A DNA stretch of 64,000 bases from assembly GCA_028823995.1 (NCBI GenBank), contig JAPPFD010000027.1, positions 1 through 64,000 of the forward strand. The letters run 5' to 3'. Of the stretch, positions 13,922 to 22,418 are shown one piece after another (position 1 is the stretch's first letter; each line of letters begins with the position of its first letter). The DNA is from a bacterium (lineage in GTDB: Bacteria; Actinomycetota; Acidimicrobiia; Spongiisociales; ZC4RG35). The position numbers were made by a program, and so were the translations under genes. Under the pieces are notes generated by a model, which had not been told where the DNA came from, did no database searches, and worked only from the letters and a program-made list of their open reading frames with translations.

Positions 13922-15654
13922 AGTCGGTTCTGATCGCCAACCGCGGCGAGATTGCGGTCAGGATCATTCGCACGGCCCGCGAAGCGGGGTTGCGCACCGT
14001 CGCCGTCTACTCCGAGCCCGACCGGGATGCCTATCACGCCCACCTGGCCGACCAGTCCTGGAACATCGGACCCGCCCCGGCCGGAGAGTCCTACCTGAAC
14101 ATCGAAAGGATCCTGGGGGTGGCCGCCGAGACGGGAGCCGAGGCGGTCCATCCGGGCTACGGGTTCCTGTCCGAGAACGCCGCCTTCGCCCAGGCGGTCA
14201 CCGACGCGGGCCTGATCTGGGTGGGTCCTCCTCCTTCGGCCATCGCCGCCATGGGCGACAAGGTAGCGTCACGGCGGATCGCCACCGAGGCGGGAGTGCC
14301 GGTGGTGCCGGGAACCGAGTCTCCCCTGCAGGACCCCGACGAGATCAAGGCGGTGGCCGACCGGCTGGGATACCCGGTGTTGATCAAGGCGTCCCGGGCC
14401 GGCGGGGGGCGCGGCATGCGCACGGTGGACCATCCCTCCGAGATAGAGGAGGCGCTGGCCTCAGCCCGGCGAGAGGCCGACGCCTTCTTCGGCAGCCCCG
14501 AGGTGTACGTCGAGAAGAAGCTGACCGACGTCCACCACATAGAGGCGCAGATCCTGGTGGACAACCATCACAACTTCGTCTATCTGGGAGAACGGGACTG
14601 CTCGGTTCAACGGAGACACCAGAAGCTGGTGGAGGAGGCCCCGTCGGCGATCTTGAATCTCTCCCAGAGCCGGGAACTGGGCGAGGCCGCCCTGAGGATT
14701 GCCCGGGCGTGTGAGTATCGCAGCGCCGGAACCGTGGAGTTCCTGGTCGACTCGGAGGGTTCCTTCTACTTCCTGGAGATGAACACCCGGCTGCAGGTGG
14801 AGCACACCGTCACCGAGATGGTCACCGGCGTGGACCTGGTGCGGGAACAACTGCGAATCGCAGCCGGAAGCCCGACTTCGGCCATAGGCCTGCGGGCGGA
14901 CGGCCACGCCATCGAGATGCGGATCAATGCCGAGGACCCCTATCGCAACTACGTACCCACCCCGGGGAGGATCGTCAGCTACCGGGAGCCCGCCGGCCCG
15001 GGTGTGCGGGTGGACGGTTGGGTGAGGGCCGGCGTCACCATCCCTCGCTTCTACGACAACCTGCTGGCCAAGCTGGTGGTGTGGGCGCCCACCCGCACCC
15101 AGGCCATCAGCCGGGCGAAACGGGCCCTGGAAGAGTACGAGATCACGGGCGTTCCCACCACCATCCCGGTGCACAAAGCGGTGCTGGACCACCCCGACTT
15201 CATCTCCGCCCGCCATCACACCGCCTGGCTGGAGAGCGAGATCGATCTCTCTCGCACCGACCCGGAGGTCGCCGAGTCCCTTCCCGAGGAGGAAGGGACG
15301 GTCCGCCAGGACATGACGGTGGAGATAAGCGGGCGCCGGTTCGTGGTCTCCTACTGGGAGCCGGACGTCGGCCAGGAGGACCGGGCGGCCAAGGTGCGGC
15401 GCCGTCCTCCCAAACCCGCCAAGGGACCGGCCGCCGCCTCCGACGGGGCGGTCACCGCTCCCATGCAGGGCACCATCGTGAAGGTGAACGTCAAGGTCGG
15501 AGACCAGGTGGACGCCGACGACACCATCTGCGTGCTGGAGGCCATGAAGATGGAGAACGCGGTTGCGGCCGGCCGAGAGGGCAACGTGGTGGAACTCCGC
15601 ATCGAACCCGGGGACTCGGTGGCAACCGGAGCGGTGGTGGCGGTCATCCGCTAG
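13918..15654 (+). CDS. Acyl-CoA carboxylase alpha subunit: biotin carboxylase with BCCP
   Basis: A 578-residue AccA3-type fusion. Residues 1-445 are an ATP-grasp biotin carboxylase: IANRGEIAVRIIRTA at the start, the glycine-rich loop KASRAGGGRGMR, and FLEMNTRLQVEHTVTEMVTG. Residues 505-578 form the biotinyl domain with EAMKMEN, the modified lysine being about K544. It carboxylates its own biotin with bicarbonate and ATP for the partner beta subunit. A Pro/Lys/Ala linker joins the domains. It starts at GTG 13918 in the overlap with the beta subunit gene. Confidence 0.92.
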   Translation: MKSVLIANRGEIAVRIIRTAREAGLRTVAVYSEPDRDAYHAHLADQSWNIGPAPAGESYLNIERILGVAAETGAEAVHPGYGFLSENAAFAQAVTDAGLIWVGPPPSAIAAMGDKVASRRIATEAGVPVVPGTESPLQDPDEIKAVADRLGYPVLIKASRAGGGRGMRTVDHPSEIEEALASARREADAFFGSPEVYVEKKLTDVHHIEAQILVDNHHNFVYLGERDCSVQRRHQKLVEEAPSAILNLSQSRELGEAALRIARACEYRSAGTVEFLVDSEGSFYFLEMNTRLQVEHTVTEMVTGVDLVREQLRIAAGSPTSAIGLRADGHAIEMRINAEDPYRNYVPTPGRIVSYREPAGPGVRVDGWVRAGVTIPRFYDNLLAKLVVWAPTRTQAISRAKRALEEYEITGVPTTIPVHKAVLDHPDFISARHHTAWLESEIDLSRTDPEVAESLPEEEGTVRQDMTVEISGRRFVVSYWEPDVGQEDRAAKVRRRPPKPAKGPAAASDGAVTAPMQGTIVKVNVKVGDQVDADDTICVLEAMKMENAVAAGREGNVVELRIEPGDSVATGAVVAVIR

Positions 15655-15810
15655 CGGCGGCGAGAGGAGGACTCTCCGCTTTACAAGATTCCGGCTGCCC
15701 GACCTTCTAGAATCTGCATCGCGAAGGGAAATCCGGCCGCTCCCGTAGACCTAGCCGTCGGTCAAGGACTTCTAGAGAACATTCCGTCTGAAGAAGGAAA
15801 GGGCACATTG

Positions 15811-17130
15811 ATGCATAGGACCAAGCGTTTTATCAGGCTGGTCGCCATTATTTCTGTGATGGTCCTGGTAGCGACCTCCTGTGGGGATGACGAGGGCGAG
15901 GAGGCTGCGGTCACGACCACCCAGGCGCCCACGACCACCCAGGCTCCCGTCGAGGAAGCGCCGAGCGACGGTGTGGAAGGCCAGTTGGTAATTGGTACGT
16001 TGTTGCCGGTCACCGGTGACTTGGCTTTCTTGGGTCCGCCGGAAGTCGCCGGCGCCCGGTTGGCGGTTGAGGACATCAACGCTGCCGGTGGTGTGTTGGG
16101 CACCAACGTGGTGTTGCACGAGGGCGATTCGGGCGACACCAACCAGGACATCGCCAATCCGGAGGTTGACAGGCTGCTGGCGTTGGATGTGGATGCCATC
16201 ATCGGTGCGGCCAGTTCGGCTGTCTCCAAGCTGGTGATCGACAAGATCACCGGCAACAACGTGATCCACTTCTCCCCGGCCAACACCTCTCCGGACTTCA
16301 CAACCTATGACGACAACGGCCTCTACTTTCGTACCGCTCCATCCGACCTGCTGCAGGGCAAGGTCCTGGCAGACCTGGTGGCCTCGGAGGGCAACGAGAT
16401 CGCCGGCGTGATCTTCCGGCAGGAGTCCTATGGACAGGGCCTGGCCGACTCCTTCCGCGAGAACTTCGAGAGCCTGGGCGGAGCGGTTGACCCGTTCATC
16501 GCCTACGCTCCCGGCACCGACAACTTCGACGCGGAGGTGGATCAGTTGGCGGGAGCCAGCCCTGACGCGATCGTGGTGATCGGCTTCCAGGAGTCGGCCA
16601 CCATCCTGGTCACGATGCACGAGCGGGGCATAGGCGCCACTTCCGCCACCAACGTTTACGGTGTTGACGGGAACATAGGCGGTATCGGCTCGGAGCTCTC
16701 CGATCCTTCGATCATCAGCGGCATGCGCGGCACCGAGCCTTCCGTGGACCTGACGGCTATCACGGACTTCACCGACCGGTTGGACAACGCCTACGAGGGT
16801 GGCCTCGACGGTGTATTCGCCTATGGCGCGGAGACCTATGACGCGATCGTGATCGTGGCGTTGGCTGCGCTGGTGGCCAACTCCGACAACCCGGTGGACA
16901 TCGGGGCGCAGATCAATGACGTGACCCGTGGGGGAACCAAGTGCACCAGCTTCGCCGAGTGCAAGGACATTATCGAGGGTGGTGGTGATCCCGACTACGA
17001 CGGCGTGGGCGGACCATACGAGTTCGTCGATGCGGGCGAGCCGGCTGCGGCCAGCTTCCGCATCGCCACCTACAGCGGCGGCGACCGCCCCGACTCGACA
17101 CTCGACGAATACGTCTTCGCCGGCGGGTAG
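15811..17130 (+). CDS. livJ: Branched-chain amino acid ABC transporter binding lipoprotein
   Basis: A 439-residue periplasmic-binding-type lipoprotein. The N-terminus MHRTKRFIRL is followed by a hydrophobic core and lipobox VATSC (Cys24), then a Thr/Ala/Pro/Glu-rich linker of about 35 residues. The mature part starts GQLVIGTLLPVTGDLAFLGPPEVAGARLAVEDINAAGGV, the signature of LivJ/Peripla_BP_6 proteins. ATG 15811 has AAGGAAAGG 7 nt upstream and is preferred over the adjoining TTG. It faces livFGMH across a shared terminator, so it is a separate transcript. Ligand could be amino acids, amides or urea. Confidence 0.88.
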   Translation: MHRTKRFIRLVAIISVMVLVATSCGDDEGEEAAVTTTQAPTTTQAPVEEAPSDGVEGQLVIGTLLPVTGDLAFLGPPEVAGARLAVEDINAAGGVLGTNVVLHEGDSGDTNQDIANPEVDRLLALDVDAIIGAASSAVSKLVIDKITGNNVIHFSPANTSPDFTTYDDNGLYFRTAPSDLLQGKVLADLVASEGNEIAGVIFRQESYGQGLADSFRENFESLGGAVDPFIAYAPGTDNFDAEVDQLAGASPDAIVVIGFQESATILVTMHERGIGATSATNVYGVDGNIGGIGSELSDPSIISGMRGTEPSVDLTAITDFTDRLDNAYEGGLDGVFAYGAETYDAIVIVALAALVANSDNPVDIGAQINDVTRGGTKCTSFAECKDIIEGGGDPDYDGVGGPYEFVDAGEPAAASFRIATYSGGDRPDSTLDEYVFAGG

Positions 17131-17157
17131 GGCGAATAAGCAAACGACTACCGAGTT

Positions 17158-17182
17158 GGGGGGCCGGCGCCGCCGGCTCCCC
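17158..17182. terminator. Bidirectional terminator between livJ and livF
   Basis: A near-palindromic GC hairpin (GGGG-x-CCGGC/GCCGG-x-CCCC) lies between the convergent livJ and livF stops and is followed on the plus strand by TTCTCTTGT. Position and symmetry fit termination from both sides. Confidence 0.7.
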
Positions 17183-17190
17183 TTCTCTTG

Positions 17191-17937
17191 TCAGTCTCCG
17201 CGGGCCAGGGTCCCCAGATAGAGTTCGATCACCTTCGGGTCTCCCAGCAGGCTCTGTCCGGTTCCGGTGTAGGCGTTGCGACCGTGGTCCAGCACGTACC
17301 CCCGATGACAGATCTGAAGACAGCGCCGAGCGTTCTGCTCGACCATGATCACCGCCACCCCGGAGCGGTTGATGTCCCTGGCCCGGGAGAAGACCTGGTC
17401 CTGCAGCATCGGGGAGAGGCCTGCCGACGGCTCGTCCAGCAGCAGCACTTCGGGGTCCATCATCAGGGCCCTTCCCATGGCCAGCATCTGGCGCTCACCG
17501 CCCGAGAGGAGCCCGGCTCGCTGGCCGAGACGCTCCCCCAATCTCGGGAACAACTCGACCACCCTCTTCATGCGCTCGGGGGCCTTGTCCGGCTCCAGGT
17601 ACACCCCCATCTCCAGGTTCTCCATCACCGTCAGCGCAGAGAAGACATTGTCCAGTTGAGGCACATAGCCCACCCCCCTGGCCACCAACTCATGGGCTCT
17701 CAGCCCGGTGATGGACTCCCCCTTGTAGATCACGTCTCCCGAGCGCACCTCCAGCAACCCGAACAGGGCCTTCAACAGAGTTGACTTGCCCGCTCCGTTC
17801 GGGCCGATTATCCCGATCATCTCACCCGGATACAGCACAAGGTCGACCTCTCGGAGGATGTCAACCCCGGGTAGGTAACCAGCCACCAGTTGACGCAACT
17901 CCACGAGCGGCCGCTCAGATGCCGGAGACCGGCTCAT
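17191..17937 (-). CDS. livF: Branched-chain amino acid ABC transporter ATPase LivF
   Basis: A 248-residue ABC ATPase powering uptake of the LivJ-bound ligand. Walker A is GPNGAGKST, the Q-loop follows in VPQLDN, the signature is LSGGERQ and Walker B is LLLDEPSAGL. The LFGLLEVRSGDVIYKGESITGL region and lack of an extra C-terminal domain mark LivF rather than LivG. Its start overlaps the livG stop by 4 bp (17934-17937). Confidence 0.93.
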   Translation of the reverse strand: MSRSPASERPLVELRQLVAGYLPGVDILREVDLVLYPGEMIGIIGPNGAGKSTLLKALFGLLEVRSGDVIYKGESITGLRAHELVARGVGYVPQLDNVFSALTVMENLEMGVYLEPDKAPERMKRVVELFPRLGERLGQRAGLLSGGERQMLAMGRALMMDPEVLLLDEPSAGLSPMLQDQVFSRARDINRSGVAVIMVEQNARRCLQICHRGYVLDHGRNAYTGTGQSLLGDPKVIELYLGTLARGD

Positions 17938-18860
17938 GGGGCTTCCTCCTCGGGGTTCTCGATCCCTTGCCCGGAACCGAGATAGGCGTCGATCACGGCC
18001 CGGTTTTTTCCGATGTCCTCCGCCAGGCCCTCGGCGATCACCCTTCCCTCCGCCATTACCACGACCCAGTCGGAGATGTCCCAGACCACGTCCATGTCAT
18101 GCTCCACGAAGATCACGGTCATGCCCTCGATGGGCAGCTCCCTGACATGCTCCAGCAGGGATTGGGTGAGGGCCGGGTTGACCCCGGCGACCGGCTCGTC
18201 CAGCATCACCACCGCCGGCCGGGACATCAGTGCCCGGGCCATCTCCAGGAGTTTTCGCTGGCCGCCCGAGAGGGTGCCGGCGTATTCCGACGCCATGTGA
18301 GCCAGGGAGAACCTCTCCAAGAGTTCCATGGCCCGCTTTTCGATGGCCCGCTCCTGGACCCGCCATAACGGAGGGACCAGCGAACGGGCGAATCCCTCCC
18401 CGACCTGGCCCTTGGCGCCCAACTTCATGTTCTCCAACACCGAGAGCTTGGTGAGCGCCTTGGTGAGTTGGAAGGTGCGCACCAATCCCTTCCGGGCCCG
18501 CACATGTGAGCGCATCCGTTCGATGTCCCGGCCGTCGAATAGCACCGACCCCGAATCGGGGCGGTCAAAGCCGGTTAGCAGGTTGAAGAGAGTCGTCTTG
18601 CCGGCTCCGTTGGGACCTATCAGGGCGGTTATGACTCCCCGCTGGATCTCCAGATGGTCCACATCCACCGCGGTGAGGCCGCCGAAGGTCCGGCGCAAGT
18701 TCTTGATCACCAGGGCGGGATCGGGCTTGGTCACCCCCGAAGTGTGCTCCGCCATCCACTTCCTGCGGGAATCGTCCAGCACCCATCCCAAGTCGGGCTC
18801 GAAGTCGTCGCGGCGCCGGATCCTATCCCACAGACGCGAGGCCAGATTGCTACCTGACAT
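17934..18860 (-). CDS. livG: Branched-chain amino acid ABC transporter ATPase LivG
   Basis: A 308-residue ATPase partner of LivF. Walker A is GPNGAGKTT, the signature LSGGQRK and Walker B VVMLDEPVAGVNP; IFVEHDMDVVW and the C-terminal YLGSGQ are LivG-like. The first 48 residues (MSGSNLASRLWDRIRRRDDFEPDLGWVLDDSRRKW...) are an extension not found in typical LivG; they are charged and could dock to the permeases. An alternative internal start exists at MAEHTSG, but the extension overlaps livM by only 11 bp, so it may be real. Confidence 0.9.
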   Translation of the reverse strand: MSGSNLASRLWDRIRRRDDFEPDLGWVLDDSRRKWMAEHTSGVTKPDPALVIKNLRRTFGGLTAVDVDHLEIQRGVITALIGPNGAGKTTLFNLLTGFDRPDSGSVLFDGRDIERMRSHVRARKGLVRTFQLTKALTKLSVLENMKLGAKGQVGEGFARSLVPPLWRVQERAIEKRAMELLERFSLAHMASEYAGTLSGGQRKLLEMARALMSRPAVVMLDEPVAGVNPALTQSLLEHVRELPIEGMTVIFVEHDMDVVWDISDWVVVMAEGRVIAEGLAEDIGKNRAVIDAYLGSGQGIENPEEEAP

Positions 18861-19860
18861 CCAGGATCATCTCCTCTCGCGATCCGAAGATGCCCTGCGG
18901 CCGGAAGACCATCAGCAAGGCCAAGCCCACCCCCACCAGCATGAATCTGATCTGGCTGACCTGGCTGGTGTCCATCAGGGCGGTGGGAATCAACCCCTCG
19001 TTCACCATGGCGGTGAGGGTTCCCTGGAAGAAGGTGAGCATCGCCCAGAAGATCATGGCGCCCACCACCGGAGACCAGATCCGCCCCACGCCGCCCAGGA
19101 TCAGCACCGTCCAGAAGAAGAAGGTGTAGGCTGGCACGAAGGAGTCGGGCTGGATCGTGGCCTTCCCCAACGCCTGCACCATGCCGGCCAGCCCGCCGAT
19201 CACCCCGCCCAGGATGAGAGCCTGCAACTTGTACCAGTAGGCGTTCTTGCCGAGCGCCCGGGCGGCGTCCTCGTCCTCGCGGATGGCCTTGACCACCCGT
19301 CCCCAGGGACTGCGCATCAACTGCCAGATGACCACCAGCGCCACCGCGGTCACCGCCCAGCCCACCACGATGGCAAAGAACTGGTTGCCGGGGAACTGGA
19401 CGGGGCCGATCCCGTACTCGGCGCCCGGATCGAAGGGATTCAGTTCCCGGAAGGGCCCGATGAAGCCGTGAAGCCCCTCGGCCCCGCGGGTGATCTCCCC
19501 CAGGGTGGTGGAACGGGCCAGGAGGCGGACGATCTCCGCCGCGGCGATGGTGACAATCGCAAGGTAATCACCCCGGAGGCGCAGGGTGGGGACCCCGAGA
19601 ATGAGCGCGAACACGGTTGCGAAGCCCATTCCCACCAGCAATGCCAGGAAGGGATTCAGACTCCACAGGGTGACCGACAGTCCCATCCCGTAGGCGCCCA
19701 TGGCCACGAATCCGACCTGTCCGAAGTTGAGCAACCCCGCGTAGCCGAAGTGGACGTTGAGCCCCACCGCCGCCAGTGCGTACACCGCCGCCTCCAGGCC
19801 CAGCGATGTCTCCACCGTCTGGATCAGGATGAAACCCCAGTCGATCGCCGCCAGAGCCAT
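18850..19860 (-). CDS. livM: Branched-chain amino acid ABC transporter permease LivM
   Basis: A 336-residue polytopic permease, about 9 membrane segments. The family motif GLNVHFGYAGLLNFGQVGFVAMGAYG spans about 33-58. The cytoplasmic coupling loop SPWGRVVKAIREDEDAARALGKNA lies near 205-230, where LivG or LivF docks. The gene begins 2 bp after livH stops and overlaps livG at its end. Confidence 0.93.
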   Translation of the reverse strand: MALAAIDWGFILIQTVETSLGLEAAVYALAAVGLNVHFGYAGLLNFGQVGFVAMGAYGMGLSVTLWSLNPFLALLVGMGFATVFALILGVPTLRLRGDYLAIVTIAAAEIVRLLARSTTLGEITRGAEGLHGFIGPFRELNPFDPGAEYGIGPVQFPGNQFFAIVVGWAVTAVALVVIWQLMRSPWGRVVKAIREDEDAARALGKNAYWYKLQALILGGVIGGLAGMVQALGKATIQPDSFVPAYTFFFWTVLILGGVGRIWSPVVGAMIFWAMLTFFQGTLTAMVNEGLIPTALMDTSQVSQIRFMLVGVGLALLMVFRPQGIFGSREEMILDVR

Positions 19861-19862
19861 GG

Positions 19863-21218
19863 CTATCCGAACCTCTCCCTCCTGCCGAGAATGCCCTGGG
19901 GGCGCACCACCAGCACCAGAGCCAGCACCACTAGGGCGCCGATGTTCTTCAGTTCAACCGGGATGAACAGGGTGGAGAGCTGGATGCCTATGCCCACCAG
20001 CAGACATCCCAGGAGGGCGCCGTAGGCGGTGCCCAGTCCCCCCAGCACCACCCCGGCGAAGATCAGGAGCAACATCCGGAAGCCGATCAGCCAGCTCAAC
20101 TGCTCGGCCAGCCCGATAAACACCCCTCCCAGCCCGGCCAGCGCGCCCGCTCCTATCCACACGATTCGGATGACCCGCTGCACGTTGATGCCCGACGACT
20201 CGGCCAGGTCCCGGTTGTCCGCCACGGCCCGCATGGCCTTTCCGGTTTGAGTCCGCTGAAGGAAGAACCCCACCCCGATCAGGATCAGGACCGACAGGAT
20301 CACGGTGATCAGGTCCTTGGGGGTTATCTCGATGATCCAGATCTGCAGGGCGCTCTGAGCGGAGTAGTCCCTGAAGAACCTGAGGTTCCCCCCGAAGACG
20401 AAGAGGAACATGTATCGAGCCAGAATGGAGAGCCCGATGGTCACCACCATCTGCGCGATGAGGCTGACGCCCCGGGTCCGCAGGGGACGGAGGACCCATC
20501 GGTCCATGAGATAACCGGTGGCCCCGCCGACTATCACCGCCAGAATCGCCGCGAAGATGAGGTTGACCCCCTCTCCGAGCGGCGGCCACCACCCGGCCAT
20601 GAACCCGAAGACCCCCGCCAATCCGAAGTAGTTGAAGAAGTACGCGGAGAGCATTCCCCATGTGACCATCTCCCCGTGGGCGAAGTTGACCAGCCCGGTG
20701 GTGCCGAATACCAGGGAGAGGCCGATGGCGGCCATGCCCAGGAACAGACCCAGCTTCACCCCCTCGGTGGTGAGTTGCGCCACCCTCCGCACCGAGACCC
20801 CGCCGCTCTCCTCCATGGGCTCTGCATCCCCGCTGATCAGGGAGAAGATCGCCCTTCCGTCCCGGGACTCCAACACCTCCACCTCGACCGTGGTGCGGTC
20901 CGGCTCCCTCAACCGGATCCCGGCCGGAAGGGTGTTGACGTCGATCGTCACCAGGTACACGCCGGGTCCGGACACCGGCACCGAGAAGACCCCCTCGGAG
21001 TCGGTGGCGCCCTCTCCGACCTCGGAACCGTCGGTGGTGGTGACCGAGATGACCACTCCCTCCACCGGCACCCGCTCCCCGTCCTCGTTCTGGTGGCGCA
21101 GCCTGGTGCCGACCGTCTCCGAGGACTGGCCGATAGCCGGAGCGGCCATCAGGAGCATCACTCCCGCCATCAGGAGAATTCCGGTCGCGGACCGTAGTCG
21201 GGAACCTTTCCCTAACAA
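19863..21218 (-). CDS. livH: LivH permease with secreted N-terminal beta-sandwich domain
   Basis: About 451 residues. The C-terminal 290 residues are a normal LivH permease: GLSLVFGTTGLVNFAHGEMVTWG, the coupling loop TQTGKAMRAVADNRDLAESSGIN, and RPQGILGRRERFG at the end. Upstream of this is a signal-like segment (SRLRSATGILLMAGVMLLMAAPAIG) and about 110 residues with EGVVISVTTTDGSEVGEGATDSEGVFSVPVSGPGVYLVTID, a carboxypeptidase-regulatory/transthyretin-like beta-sandwich pattern. That domain would sit outside the membrane, where LivJ docks. The start is uncertain: TTG 21218 gives a good signal sequence; the track start is 21266. Confidence 0.82.
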   Translation of the reverse strand: MLGKGSRLRSATGILLMAGVMLLMAAPAIGQSSETVGTRLRHQNEDGERVPVEGVVISVTTTDGSEVGEGATDSEGVFSVPVSGPGVYLVTIDVNTLPAGIRLREPDRTTVEVEVLESRDGRAIFSLISGDAEPMEESGGVSVRRVAQLTTEGVKLGLFLGMAAIGLSLVFGTTGLVNFAHGEMVTWGMLSAYFFNYFGLAGVFGFMAGWWPPLGEGVNLIFAAILAVIVGGATGYLMDRWVLRPLRTRGVSLIAQMVVTIGLSILARYMFLFVFGGNLRFFRDYSAQSALQIWIIEITPKDLITVILSVLILIGVGFFLQRTQTGKAMRAVADNRDLAESSGINVQRVIRIVWIGAGALAGLGGVFIGLAEQLSWLIGFRMLLLIFAGVVLGGLGTAYGALLGCLLVGIGIQLSTLFIPVELKNIGALVVLALVLVVRPQGILGRRERFG

Positions 21219-21321
21219 AGCGGTCTCACATTTAAACCTCAATGGCCCGTCACAAGCTGGAGACAAACAGTCGCTTGCCCTCCCCTACCTTAGAAGGCGG
21301 TCCTGCGCCTCCCGGGGATTC

Positions 21322-22320
21322 CTAGATCAGGTCCTGCTGGCGGATCCCGTAGGAAGGATGCCGCAACCTGCACAGCGCCAGCTTCTCCAGCTGGCGGATC
21401 CGCTCCCGGGTCAGTTGGAAGTGGCTGCCGATCTCATCCAGTCCCTTGGGGATCCCGTCCTCCAAGCCGTACCGCAGTTCCATGATCTTTCGCTCCCGCT
21501 CGGGAAGCTTCTTGATGGAGTTGCGCATGGCGATCGCCACGCTGGTGGCCTCGGCGATCGCCTCGGGATCATCGGCGTCGCCGTCCTCGATGAAATCGCC
21601 CCGCTGCGCTCCGTCCTCTCCCACCGGCTCCTCGAGGGATACGGTGTCGGACAGCACCAGGGCCTGCTCCACATGGTCTATGCGGATGCCCGTCTCCCGG
21701 GAAATCTCATCGGGATTGGGCAGACGCCCGAGCTTTCCCTTCAGGATTCCCTGTGCCAGCCGCACCTTGGCCAAGGTGTCGTGAAGGTGGGCGGGGATCC
21801 TGACGGTGCGGGACTTGTCGGCGATGGCGCGGGTGATGGCCTGCTTTATCCACCAGGTGGCGTAGGTGGAGAACTTGAATCCCTTGCGCCAGTCGAACTT
21901 CTCCACCGCCCGGATCAAACCCAGGTTTCCCTCCTGCACCAGGTCCAGGAAGTCAATGCCCCTCACCCCTTGGTAGCGACGGGCGTTGTGCACCACCAGC
22001 CGCAGGTTGGCCTGCACGAACTGGTTCTTCGCCGCCGCCCCCCGCCGCTTCTGCCTCTCCAGGCTCCTCTTGCCGGAAGAGGTCTCGTACTCGCCTTCTT
22101 CCAGCTTGGTCTCTGCCTGCCGACCCGCCTCCATCAGCTGCGCCAACTCCACCTCCTGTTGGGCGTCCAACAGGTCGGTCTCACTGATAGCCGACAGGTA
22201 CTGGGCAACCAGATCGGAGGTGAGCCGACCGCGCTCGTCCGTTATCTGGTCGGTGATGCGCACCCGCCGTTCCGTTCTACCGTCCGTGCCGGACTTCTTC
22301 AGGGTTGATCGTGATACCAA
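21322..22320 (-). CDS. RNA polymerase sigma-70 factor, group 2
   Basis: A 332-residue sigma factor. Region 1.2 is [26 protein letters not shown]; region 2 holds [57 protein letters not shown]; region 3 includes [11 protein letters not shown]; region 4 ends [20 protein letters not shown]. It is close to the primary-sigma family, but dnaG-linked sigA is elsewhere in the window, so this is most likely a SigB/HrdA-type alternative. The start at TTG 22320 is weak; a GTG in RVRITDQ is possible. An inverted repeat lies in its leader. Confidence 0.85.
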   Translation of the reverse strand: MVSRSTLKKSGTDGRTERRVRITDQITDERGRLTSDLVAQYLSAISETDLLDAQQEVELAQLMEAGRQAETKLEEGEYETSSGKRSLERQKRRGAAAKNQFVQANLRLVVHNARRYQGVRGIDFLDLVQEGNLGLIRAVEKFDWRKGFKFSTYATWWIKQAITRAIADKSRTVRIPAHLHDTLAKVRLAQGILKGKLGRLPNPDEISRETGIRIDHVEQALVLSDTVSLEEPVGEDGAQRGDFIEDGDADDPEAIAEATSVAIAMRNSIKKLPERERKIMELRYGLEDGIPKGLDEIGSHFQLTRERIRQLEKLALCRLRHPSYGIRQQDLI

Positions 22321-22349
22321 AGCCGAGTTTCTCTCGCTTGTCCAGTGCG

Positions 22350-22366
22350 TGTTTCTAGAAGAAACA
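22350..22366. repeat. Inverted repeat upstream of the group-2 sigma gene
   Basis: TGTTTCT-AGA-AGAAACA is a perfect 7-bp inverted repeat 30 bp before the sigma start, in an otherwise GC-poor spacer. Symmetry and position fit an operator; no matching copy was noticed elsewhere in the window. Confidence 0.4.
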
Positions 22367-22418
22367 GGCGTCTTTCTTTAACTATGCCACCAAAACCCTA
22401 AATCGGTAACCCCCTATT

